Part shown: positions 32,771-42,900 of the stretch, piece by piece
How positions within the stretch are numbered: the first letter of the stretch is position 1
Layout of the letters: every line of letters starts with the position of its first letter
Origin: Isoetes taiwanensis
Lineage: Eukaryota; Streptophyta; Lycopodiopsida; Isoetales; Isoetaceae
Assembly (NCBI GenBank): GCA_021234155.1
Contig: JAJEKV010000016.1
Location: 20,959,863-21,023,862, forward strand
Reading direction: 5' to 3'
Length of the DNA stretch: 64,000 nucleotides
Made by a program: the position numbers and the translations under genes
Notes under the pieces: generated by a model
Told to the model about the DNA's origin: nothing
Seen by the model: only the letters and a program-made list of their open reading frames with translations
Databases searched by the model: none

Positions 32771-35564
32771 AGGTGACCTTCCCAAGCGCCCGATGGCAAG
32801 ATCATTGAAATAACGGTAAGGAAGTTGTTCCCATCATGCGGTGTATGTCTTCTAAACTACTGTTCAAGTGCATCAAGAGTGAGCAAGTGGCATACATCTT
32901 CAAGCTTGAGATTAGTGAGCGAATCCGAAGGAAGCAAAGAGACAAGGTGCTTTCGACAAGTTTAGGAGCAAGTAGCTAAAGGCTGATCCGCGGAGTTCCA
33001 TGATCTCTTTCGGATGAGATCAAGCAGCTCCCTCCTTATAGGGGAGTTGAGTGCGAGATTGCACTCGAACCAGGAACAAAGCCAACAAGTAAGGCTCCAT
33101 ATAGAATGACAACGGGGAGTTGCCGAAATTTGAAGAAGCGATTCGCGAGGGCTGCTTTCGACCTAGGTTTCATTAGACCTAGTGTCTCGCGCCGTTTGGG
33201 GCGCCTATTCTTTTTGTCAAGAAGAAGGGCCGGATCTTTGAGGATGTGCATAGACTATAGGCGGTTGAATAAGCACACCATTAAGAACAAGTATGCGCTT
33301 CCAAGATCGGGGCGACTTGATGGATCAGCTCGGGGAGCAAAGATCTTCTCAAAATCGACTTAAGGTCAGGTTATCATCGGATCAGGATAAAGGAAGAAGA
33401 TATCCATAAGACCGCCTTCAGTAACGCGGTATGGGCATTATGAGTTCACGGTAATGCCTTTAAAACTATCAAATGCCCCCGCAACATTCATGAGGCTCAT
33501 GAGCGATATCTTCGGGGAGTTCCGGACACCTTTGTAATTGTTTTCTTTGGCGACATTTTGGTGTATAGCAGATCCCTTGAAGAAACGCATTACAACACTT
33601 GAGAAGAGTGCTAGAGAAGTTGAAGAGGCACGGTTATGCCAAGTTGTCGAAGTGCCCGCCGCCTTGCGAAAAGGTGGAGTATCTAGGTCATGTGATCTCG
33701 GTGAAGGCATCTCAACAGACCCGCCAAGATTTAAGCCGTCATTCGATTGGTCAGCCGAAGAAATGCATGAAGTCGAAGTTTCCACCGGCCTAGCGCCGGT
33801 ACTCTGAGGAAGTTCGTGAAGAACTTTTGCTAAGATAGCAGCCGGATTAACGGACTGGCGAGGCGAGGGAGAAGGTGAAAGATTGGGTAGAGCATTGGCA
33901 CAAGAAAGCCCAAAAGGGGTTGAATTGTTGAAGGAAGCTTTAACAACAGCCCGATCTTAACCTGCCGGATCAGGAGAAAGATAAGCTTGTAGCAACAGAT
34001 CACGAGTAAGATAGCTACAGGTGCGGTGCTTATGCAAGAAGAGCGTGGTAGCGTATGATTCCGGGAAGATGAACAGCGCCAGAGGCAGCGCTAACGCATA
34101 CGATCAGGAGTTGCTTGCGGTTGTCGGGGCATTAAGAATATGGAGGCATTATCTCTTGGGAAGGAAGTTCCAATTGGATCACCGACCATCAGAGCCTCAA
34201 TATGTATTCACACAACCACACCTGAATCGGCGTGAGGAGATGGATGGAGTTCCTCGAAGAATATGACTTTGATATAGTCTACAAGGGGAAGCTCAATGTG
34301 GTAGCGAATCGCTTTCAAGGCATCCCCCGACAACTAGAGTGCATTGCAATGCAATTTCGGCGCTCTCAGTGACTTTGGTAAAAGGAATGAAGAGTCCTTG
34401 CCAGCGGATGGGGATTTCGAGGGAAGTATGGGCAAGCCTTTCGAAGGAGGCTAGAACGGATAAAGAGCGGGGAGGCCTTCAAGCATTATAAGAAGGAAGG
34501 CAACCTGTTATACCATAAGAGCAAGTTGTGCGTGCGAATCATCGGTGTAAGGAAGTTAATCCTCCATGACACGCAAATGTGAGCCCAATAGGTGGCCATC
34601 GCGGGATTCATGAAAACATATTTCAAAGTCTTGCAGCGGCTATTATTGGCCGGGAATGAAGAAGCAAATAGCTCGCTACATCAAGGAATGTCAGCTATGC
34701 CAACAGACGGCGAGCGGAGCGGCTCGAATTCGAGGGCATTAGAGCCATTAGCGGTGCCAAGCGCTAAGTGGGAGGTAATCGGCATGGATTTCATCACGGG
34801 ACTCCCAAGAACGGTGAGAGGCAAGGATGCCTTGATGGTAGTGGTCGACAAGTTGTCGAAGATGGCACATTTTGTGCCTTGCGGAACCACGATCTGACCA
34901 TGGATACGACAAAGCTCTTCACCAAAGAGATCTTGGGGCTTCATGGCATGCCAAGGAGATCATCTCCGACGGGGATCCGAAGTTCATGGCGCCTTTGGCA
35001 AGACCTCTTTGCGACGATCCGGCGAAGCTATCCATGAGCCGCGGCATATCATCCTGGGACGGATGGCGGACAGAGGCGGACCAACAGGATTTTAGAGGAC
35101 ATGCTACTGAAACTATATCGGAATAAGCAAAGTATGTGGGAAGAATTTATTCACTTGGTGGAGTTTGCATACAATAGCACCAAGCGGGGGAATCATCCCA
35201 AATGTCGCCGTTTATGATCAATTACGACTATCGGTACTAACTCGGACACTTGGCACAACCCAGTGTCAAAAGTGGAAGTTTCGCGGCAAATGTTGGCGAT
35301 ATCGGCAGCTTGTGGAAGAAGTTAGAGGGTATCGCTAGCAAACAAGAAGTCGACAAAAAGAGCATCGCCGACAAGCATCGAACGAGAAGAGAGTTCAAAG
35401 TTGGAGATGATGTTTGGCTCAAGATCAAGGTGAAGCGGCAAAGCTTCGGGATCGGCAATTGCAAGAAGCTTGCTCCAAGGTGAAATTTTGGACCTTTCGA
35501 ATAGTCGAAAGGGTAATCAAGCCAAGCTAGACTTGCAAAGACACCTAAAGATTCATAAGGTCTT
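32771..35564 (+). pseudogene. Copy B RT, RNase H and integrase (broken frames)
   Basis: RT motifs: [20 protein letters not shown] near 33240-33300. The FFDD pair region near 33540 reads FFGD after an A-to-G change. RNase H near 34090-34260; integrase core near 34750-34900 ([18 protein letters not shown], then [20 protein letters not shown]). The integrase C-terminal region reads REFKVGDDVWLKIKVK near 35390. Ends at KIHKV where copy C is inserted. Small indels occur throughout. Confidence 0.8.
35560..35564. repeat. Target-site duplication GTCTT, left copy (copy C)
   Basis: GTCTT precedes the LTR start TGTGGCG and is repeated at 48929-48933. Removing 35565-48933 restores the uninterrupted late-integrase reading seen in copy D. 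Confidence 0.92.
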
Positions 35565-37273
35565 TGTGGCGTTCAAAGACAAAGTATCGCATCGGGGCGT
35601 ATATTTAATGCCACGCCACGCATTACCGCCACCCCGATTGGCGTGTACGCAACGTGATAGCCAAGTGGGTAGCCCTAGGGGGCAACTTGCTAAGAATGTG
35701 CATTAGTATTAATGTGCACATTTTTCAATGTACACATTAATGTGGGCACACATTTCCATGTGGCCACTTGATGCCAAGTGGGCCATACCCATGGAGTGCA
35801 AATAATGTGCACATTTTCCAATGTACACATTCATTAATGTGCACACATTTCCATGTGAGCACATTTGGGTGCACACATTTCCATGTGGGCACATTTTGGC
35901 CACACCTAGCCCTTAAAGGCAAGTGGGCCCATTACCAATTATCCCACATGCCAAAGGGGATAATTGGAAACCCTAACCACCCCCTTGTCTATATAGGGTA
36001 GGAAACCCTAACTAACCTAATTTTCAATTTTGGGGTTTTGAACTCTGTTTTTGGCTGCCTCAGCACCAAAACCGCATCAGAACTTCTGCTTGGGAGAATT
36101 ACATCCTTAGTTTCTCGAGATTGGCGTTTATTGAGGATGGTCGAGCTTCAGTCGGGAGGAGCCCCTCAAGGATCGGGGTATTTGGCCAATTAGATAGTCT
36201 AAACCCTATTTTAGGCATTGAATCGAGAGGTTTAGCCTATTAGATTGCCCATAGCAGCCCTCTAGAACTCTAGATAGCAGATTCTAACTAAAGAACCTAA
36301 CTCTATGATATAGATTAGATCTTGTTCTTTAGTTCTTCTGTGATGTATATGGATGATGTATCTCTGTGAACTCCTTGTATTGGGAAGGGGGGTAGAGACC
36401 TAAAGCTTGGTAGTTGATGCTCCTAGAGTAGCCTCTCTAGCACACTGTAGATGCGGCCTGTGCACAAGAGCCACACCTGGTTGTGGGTGAAGGGGCGGGC
36501 CCGGCTTATAATGAGGTTCATGTCGACTCTTGAAGCGACCCCTCAGGGTGTGTAAAGCTCGGGGGGGTCACCGCGTGACTAGGTCTAATGGCTTGCCCGC
36601 TGCGTGTGTGGGCAAGGCATGGGCTCGACACTCGTGAGGTGGTGAATATGACCTTCCATTGAGTTCAAGTCGAATACGGGCAGTGGCCCTCTAGTCACCT
36701 TGAGTCAGCATTGTAGATCTCTGGAGGGAGAAATCCCTACCGCCCCATGGGGCGGGAGATGTAACCCGGATATAGCCCCTTGGCTATGCATCCGTGAGCG
36801 ACAGTCGAGTCCCAACACTTTTCAGCCTTTACTACGCAAAGTGTGCACGGGAGGGGCGGATGGAGTGGACAACCCTATGCCATGTTCTTATGCCAGCCAA
36901 ATCCATTGCCATGAATTTCATGCGCAATGAACTCACGGAGACCCAAGCCGTCGATCATCCCTTTGAGTCCGAGCCTTGGGTAGGATTCCTATGTGATGTC
37001 TTTGATCTTGTCTATGCGAGATATGTGGAGGACCATCCTTAGCGATGGTCATATGATGTTGATGTATGTGCTCTTGACATGTATGTTTACGCTTCGCAGC
37101 TAGGTAGGCCCGAGGGAGGCGGGGTGCAATGACCCTTCCACTCTTCCCTTTGGAACCCGTCCACGGTTCGGTGTCATAATGGAGGGCCCTGTATTAGCAT
37201 GGAGCTGGTATGGGGATGAACTCCTGTTTGTATACTGGTGAGGGGGCAGGTATCACGAGTAGGGGCGTCCGCG
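35565..37273 (+). repeat. Copy C 5' LTR
   Basis: Begins TGTGGCGTTC (TGTGACGTTC in the 3' LTR) and ends about 37273. The U3 contains three degenerate ~115-bp repeats rich in the palindrome AATGTGCACATT (35697-35900). TATATAGGG near 35990 is the likely TATA box. Confidence 0.9.
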
Positions 37274-37274
37274 G

Positions 37275-37284
37275 TGGTATGAGC
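37275..37284 (+). other. Copy C primer-binding site
   Basis: TGGTATGAGC one base after the LTR. The plant initiator-Met tRNA site is TGGTATCAGAGC, so the CA of a CAG is missing here. Copies D and E read TGGTATCGAGC. Confidence 0.8.
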
Positions 37285-37356
37285 TATGTTCTTGGAGACC
37301 AAGAGCAAAAGCCGCCATGTTCAGTAGCACTAACTTGATAGGATCCTCAAACCTCG

Positions 37357-37384
37357 AAAAATGAGAAATTTTTTTCTCATTTTT
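37357..37384 (+). promoter_or_regulatory. Perfect 12-bp hairpin after the primer site (copy C)
   Basis: AAAAATGAGAAA and TTTCTCATTTTT are exact reverse complements separated by TTTT. The same position in copy E (57895-57916) has a different but also self-complementary GGGAAA...TTTCCC. Candidate packaging or translation element of the genomic RNA. Confidence 0.6.
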
Positions 37385-37472
37385 GTAGTTTATGCTAAGC
37401 TAGTAACTTGATTAAAAAGAATAGAAACGTAAAAAGACTAAAATTGATGAGCCAACATCCAAAAGTAGAATT

Positions 37473-37709
37473 GGTCTCACCGCGTCGCAGAGACGATTTC
37501 TACATTTTAGAAATACCGGGATTTTAACGTCTTGAACATTCGATTTTGACACCAAAAAAAAAGTTGTAAATTACAATTAAAATATCTTGATAATTCTAAA
37601 TTTAAGCTAAGAATTAGTAGATTTAGCATGTTACATGTTAATTTAATAGTGGGCCCCACCATGTCTCACACGTCGGCCGGGGATGGGTTTCTAGATTCTA
37701 GGAATCGGG
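37473..37709 (+). repeat. Hairpin cassettes 1 and 2 (subfamily-1 type), upstream of ORFa
   Basis: 37473-37520: GTCTC...GAGAC followed by ATTTCTACATTTTAGAAAT. 37661-37709: ATGTCTCACACGTCGGCCGG then TTTCTAGATTCTAGGAA, a weaker copy. Unit ~48 bp. Confidence 0.7.
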
Positions 37710-37799
37710 CTGGGCTTAGCGTGAGACCTTGCTTAATTAAGTGTTTTAGATGCCTTAGACAACCCAAAAGGTAGTTTAAAAGTTGACCTAAAATTGGCC

Positions 37800-37881
37800 T
37801 ATAAATAGAACTGGACCCCTCCCATTTTTCCCGTTCTTCACGAGAACTTAATTTCGTATTGTCAAGGCGATCTTCCGGCGC
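37800..37881 (+). promoter_or_regulatory. Internal promoter and leader of copy C ORFa
   Basis: TATAAATA at 37800-37807. Then the leader motif GGCGATCTTCCGGCGC at 37866-37881, shared in nearly the same form with the leaders of ORFb in this copy and ORFa/ORFb in copies A and E. Confidence 0.6.
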
Positions 37882-37906
37882 GTAGCTCAATCGATTTAAC
37901 CGAAAA

Positions 37907-39165
37907 ATGATAGCCCGCGACGGGCGGTACCCAAGGAAGCCCTAGCGAAGCGGATCCTCCAGTCCAGGACGGCCCCTTGTTCATAGGATTCTTCGGGGAA
38001 CGCCTTCTCAGCGTCGGCGGATCTTCGTCGGCGAGGAATCGTGGCCGGACGAGGAGGCGACCATCTGAGAGATCTTGGAGGGACGATCGGCGGGCGTCAT
38101 GGCGAGATCCTCAATGAAATTGAGCGGCTGAGAGTGAAAGTGAGCGGCAGGGAGCAACACCAAGGGGCGCCAACCCACGGGGAGGCGAGAGGGAACAGGC
38201 GGAACCCACCCATAGGCCAAGAACAACCGGGGATGAGATCCACACGCGAAGAGCGGGTAGGGAGAGGACAGCGGAACTCACCCCGAGGAAGAGGCCGACC
38301 CTAGCACGCCTGGGCCCACAAGCAAGTCAAAGAGCCACGGGAGCAGAGATCAAAGGATGGGGAAGACGGGGACCCAAGAAGAGGAGGCCAAGGCCGTCCA
38401 AGGCAGGCAAGAGGAAGGCGGTGAAGGTTGGGAAGAGAGCCGAAGGTCCGGTCATCAACGAGCGTCGGGAGGGGAGACCAGCCCACCACCGCGATTGGGA
38501 CCAAGACTACGTGGCCGGGAGCAGACGGGCGAGCTCTTCAAAGCCCCGGTTGTAGAGGAAGAGGTGCACGAGGAGGCGGCCCAAGAGCGAGGAGGAGGCG
38601 GGCAGGTGGAAGCCCCCACCATTCCGGCGTGGGATAGGGTCAAGGCCCCGCGACGGCCCGGCTGAAGCCTACGTGATAGACCCCTTAAAGGTCTATGAGA
38701 AGAGAATGAGGGAGCACAACGATATATATGGCGAAGTGGGAGGCCTACAACACCTATTACCGGGGAGCACGGGTGAGAACGATCGGCTGGCACCCGGACG
38801 AAGAGCCGGACACTAAAGCCCCCTCCACCAAAACCCAAGGCCCCACGAGCACAGGGAAGAAGAGGAGCAAGAAGAAAGGGAGGAAGAGCGGGGCATTCAA
38901 GGAGATCCGCCACTTCCGAGAAAAGTTCACGGACTCCGATTCCCGTCTTGCCGTTCAGCGTCACGGTCCGCGAAGTCATTCAAGAATACAACACGGACAT
39001 CGCGGCGTGGAGCCGAGATGTTCTTTGTGTTTGCAAGAGGCGCCCGAAGCCCACTTGGTGAAACATTTTGAAGATTCAACGGCCTGCCGCGATTACGCGA
39101 AGAGGGTTACCCTCATGAGGCGGGATATGTATCTTGCCGGACACATCAAGGAGAAGCGCCCTTGA
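37907..39165 (+). pseudogene. Copy C ORFa (diverged N-terminus, many frame breaks)
   Basis: First ATG after the TATA box is 37907 and reads MIARDGRYPRKP then stop, so the H3-like start seen in A and E is not visible here. The rest is homologous: a long charged region (38041-38640), then [17 protein letters not shown] near 38668-38715, comparable with SYTLGPERRYKKEL in E. A C-terminal block follows: [25 protein letters not shown] and [20 protein letters not shown] ending at 39165. No known family. Confidence 0.6.
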
Positions 39166-39309
39166 ACCTTATAAATATTTGTAAAATTTTGTTAATATAA
39201 AGAAAATTTTTGCGTAAATAAAGATGTCCAAACCAGTTTAGATAGGTCAAGATATCGATCCCTAGCCTTCGTTTTAATTAAATTGGAGTTTGGAGCAAAA
39301 TTGAGGCGA

Positions 39310-39556
39310 TGTCTCACCGTCAGCGCCGGGATGATTTCTACATTTTAGAAATCCGGGTGGGTAAGCGATGTGAACCATGTAAAAAATGCCCAAAACAGCT
39401 CCAAATCGACCAAGTAAGGGGTCAATTCTGCCTAACTTCGATGAGATTAGTAGAATTACAGACCTTAGATCACCTAAATTGAGTAATCCCTAGCCCAATT
39501 AGGACCCATGTCTCCTGCGTCGGCGCCGGACGATTTCTACATTTTAGAAATCGGTG
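39310..39556 (+). repeat. Hairpin cassettes 3 and 4 (subfamily-1 type), upstream of ORFb
   Basis: 39310-39357 and 39508-39556: GTCTC, a GC-rich segment with GGCGCCGG, then GATTTCTACATTTTAGAAATC flanked by CCGG/CCGG or CCG/CGG arms. Same unit as at 37473-37709. Confidence 0.75.
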
Positions 39557-39749
39557 AAACATAGCGATATGAACCCCGTATATGTCATCACCAAATGATC
39601 CCCAAATTGCACAATAGGTTCAGTTGCTCTCCTAGCATGCTCAAACTCTAGAAATAGTCTTCAAACTTGCAATTGCATCCCTTAATAGATCAGAATTACC
39701 TAATATCGGTAAAATCTAGGTCATCCCAAAATTAGGGTTTTCCCCTTTC

Positions 39750-39825
39750 TATAAATAAGTTCCCCATTTCTCAATTGGCACCACCGCAAATTTGCTCCCC
39801 CTTTGCTTAAGGCGATCTTTCGGCT
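39750..39825 (+). promoter_or_regulatory. Internal promoter and leader of copy C ORFb
   Basis: TATAAATA at 39750-39757 and leader motif GGCGATCTTTCGGC at 39811-39824, about 50 bp before the ATG at 39875. Confidence 0.65.
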
Positions 39826-39874
39826 CCACTGTACTTCATCGCATCCGTTTGATACTCCCTTCCTTGCTAGATCA

Positions 39875-41400
39875 ATGGCCTTTGCTGATTTGGACGATGG
39901 TGCGGCGCCGGTGCCCATGCCCTTGAGGCGGATGTCAATGACATCTTCAAGTCTTTGTGAAAGAAATTGACATCAAGCTCTATTTGAAACAACCCGGCAT
40001 ATAGGCCGGTGCTAAGCGAATTTCGGCTAGGGTAGGACCCTCCCTTGTCCAAGTCCCCCCCTTGCATAGGATACCGTTCCGCCGTCCCTTCAAAGCGGCC
40101 AGCAGGCGTGTCCCCAACATCGCCAAGTACTTGACTAATAAAGCGCTGAGAGGCTACCTGATTACATGGTCGACAGCCAGCGGGACCAAGTACTTCTCGT
40201 ACACCGCCGCCCTAGCCATCTTCTTATCCCACCGGAGAACCCGATGGGGGCAACCTCTATCCCTCAGATGGAGGTAGACCCCATAGCCGTGGCGAAGGAA
40301 GGGCAAATCTGCTGCGGTATCAACAAGAGCAGGGGAAGCAAGAGAAGGCGAAGAAGAGAGGGGACGACGAAGGATACGAGCTCGACTTCGGGCCGAAGAA
40401 GCTTGGCCAAGGAGGCGAGGCGATCAACCGGCGAGCAATGGGGGGCGAGAAGTTGCTCCCCACTTTGGGCTAGGCATCACAAGCCTAGCCCCTATCATCA
40501 TCGATGGAGAGGAGTATCTACTCCTCGCGACATCGAACCTCCCGAATGTAGGGAGAGGGAGCTCAGGTTGGACGAACTACTCCACCCGGTGCGCGAACCG
40601 ACACGGGCGACTTCATCGTCGGGGAGCATCGAACTTCCGCTCCAAGTGAGGGAGTCCGACACCTACACAGGGGGAGGCGACCTCCAGAGCATCCGGCTTA
40701 TAGCAAGCATCGGGCAATTGATGGGACGGCCCGGAGCTGCCAGCAGAGGAGGAGTTCCTCGCCCTCCAAGAGCAGATGGGGATCCGGTGGGAAGACCACG
40801 AAGTATCCTAATGCCGGGTCCTCCAATATCACCCTTGCCAAAAGGAGAAGGAATCGACCTCGTGAGGCTCGAGCCGCGACAATTGAAGACTACAGGGGAG
40901 CTCACTGGAAGTAGAGGTCGGCCGAAGCGCCTGGAAGCCCGCAGTGGAGGCCAAACAAGCGGAGAAACCCGGCGACACACAGCGGCAAAGGTCGCTCGGG
41001 TACTACTACCCTGCTGGCGATGGATGGGAGAATAGCGGTAATCCACCGCAAGTTCAGTCAGGCGAAGAAGGAGTGTTTATGCTGATTGCACTCTCGGGCT
41101 TGGCGGGCATGCTCGAATAGCGGCAAATGTCGACTATCTTTGTCTTAGTCAAGAGGGCAATGGCACTTGACCTCTTCGACCGCCATCCCCCACCGGCGTC
41201 GAGGGGAGATTAGCGATGGCTGCGGCCCTTACATCCGACCGCGGGGTAGAAGACACTGGTGAGAGCCATCGGGGAGGCTTCGCCCGGCAAGCATCATCGG
41301 GAACTTGGGTCACTTTCGGTAGGGGCGGCCCAAGTTAGAAGTTTCTTGAAGACAACCCGTCTTCACCGCGATTTCAAGAATAGTTAGACTCTTGATCCGG
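39875..41400 (+). pseudogene. Copy C ORFb (extra gene upstream of gag)
   Basis: ATG at 39875 in AATGGCC context. Homology to copy E in separate frames: ADVNDIFKS (E: VDVNIVFQV), VPNIAKYLTNKALRGYL and GTKYFSY near 40105-40205 (E: VPNIAKAL, GKVFFSY). Further blocks are ITSLAPIIIDGEEYLLL ... NLPNVG near 40465-40545 (E: STVIVEGQGILLL ... NLPNAG) and a C-terminal block near 41100-41395. The longest frame, 40166-41035, keeps the correct frame only in parts. Function unknown. Confidence 0.6.
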
Positions 41401-41499
41401 AGACTTTTGTACCTAAAATATTACATGATATATAAACACAATTCCCTTGCACTTTAAATGTTTTATTGATGTATGTTGCCCCACAATTATACCAACAAA

Positions 41500-42900
41500 C
41501 ATAAACAATGCAAGAGAACAAATGGAACTAACCATATAGCCATTAATCACTTGTGGATGCGGCTAGAGGGCTAAAGCTTGAGGGAGCGACAAGCTGCGAG
41601 ACCTTATAGAAGAGCAAACCCTTGAGACCACCACCCCGCAAGGAACCTATTTGAAGATAGGGAACCCATGACCCAGGCGGGAGATAGCCCGGATAAGGGC
41701 CGGATCTGGAGCGGATAAAGGCATTCTTGTCGGGTGCAGCGGGGAGTAGGTTAGGTGGGCAATGCTCGATTCCGCAAGCATCAGCTCGGAGGAAGGAAGG
41801 GACAAGAAGAGGAGCAAGAGAAGGAGATCCCCGGTCCAGGAATCTTCCGGCTCAAGTTGAGACTCGGACTCAGAGCTACGAGGAAGAGGAAAGCGAGCTC
41901 GAGGGGAACCATGAGGAGGAAGAAGAGGAACACCCGGAGGGGCGACAAAGAGATACCGGGGCCTCAGAGCTACGGTAAGAAGGTAGATTCCGACTGGGCA
42001 ATGTATGGAAGGCGAAGCTGGAACAGTTCTCGGGAGAACAGTCAGGATTGGAAAGAGGCATGGTTGGGCGAAATGGCGAAAATATGGAAATGCTTATGGT
42101 ATGAAGGATAAGGACAAAGGCGAGTTGCAACAGCCAACTTGAAAGGAGCCTTCGAATTTGGTGGAAGGGGTATGCAAAGGCACGGCTTAAGCGGGGATGC
42201 TTGTAAGTTCGAGAAAGTTTGCTAAAGCCTTCAAAGCGCCATTCGTTCAAAGGGAACATAAGTCCAAACATGATCTTGTGGTTTTCATGAGGTTGCGGCA
42301 AGGCAACAAATCGATTCAAGAAATATCTGAGAGGAATTCATGAGGCTAAGGTTTGTATGTGCGAAGTTGGGAGAAGCATCTTGATGAAAGCTATATCGAA
42401 ATTTTGAATGAGGAGATCCGCAAGCTTGTGAGAGCAATAAACCCTAGGGACGATATCGAGCGAGAATCAAGGCTATAAGCTTGCAAGAGTCGGGACCTCG
42501 AATAGCGGGCACAAGCGGATACTTCCGGGGAGAAAGGCAAGGTGACAGGAAGCTATAGCCCTGGGGGCGCCGGTCCAGTCCGGCTAGAACACAATATGGT
42601 GGGAACCGGGAAGCGGCGGAGAAGAAGCGGAGTGTCCTTCAAGGACAAGCGAGGAAAAGGTCAAACTACTCCAAAGCGGTGCAATCTTTTTTGCAAGCAA
42701 TGCCCAAGGAAAAGAGCGGGGAGTGCATAAAAGCGGTTGTGCTTGAGGTGCTTCAGTAGGGCCATAGGACGAAAAACTGCCCCACGTCATGAGTGCGGCT
42801 CTAAGCGAGTTGGGAGATCGGGGAAGCCACTGTCCGGGACGGCGGCGAAGAGGCCCGCGACTACATTCCGGGGTGAGTGTCATATCTTTGCATAATAGAT
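41500..42900 (+). pseudogene. Copy C gag region
   Basis: Collinear with gag of A and E. Charged N-terminal part near 41760-41990 (the EEEEEEHPEGRQRDTG frame). Capsid-like part near 42000-42350; knuckle region near 42640-42800 (CNLFCKQCPRKR, then CFSRAIGR-like). The region 41400-41540 before it is noncoding and contains a polyadenylation-like AT tract and GATGCGGCTAG, where A and E have GCATGCAGCTAG. Confidence 0.6.

Noticed and set aside
40166-41035. A 289-codon open frame, one of the longest on the plus strand, as a stand-alone gene
   Set aside because: It lies inside ORFb of copy C. Only part of it is in the frame conserved with copy E, and conserved blocks before and after it are in other frames, so it is a stretch of a broken ORFb rather than a separate gene.
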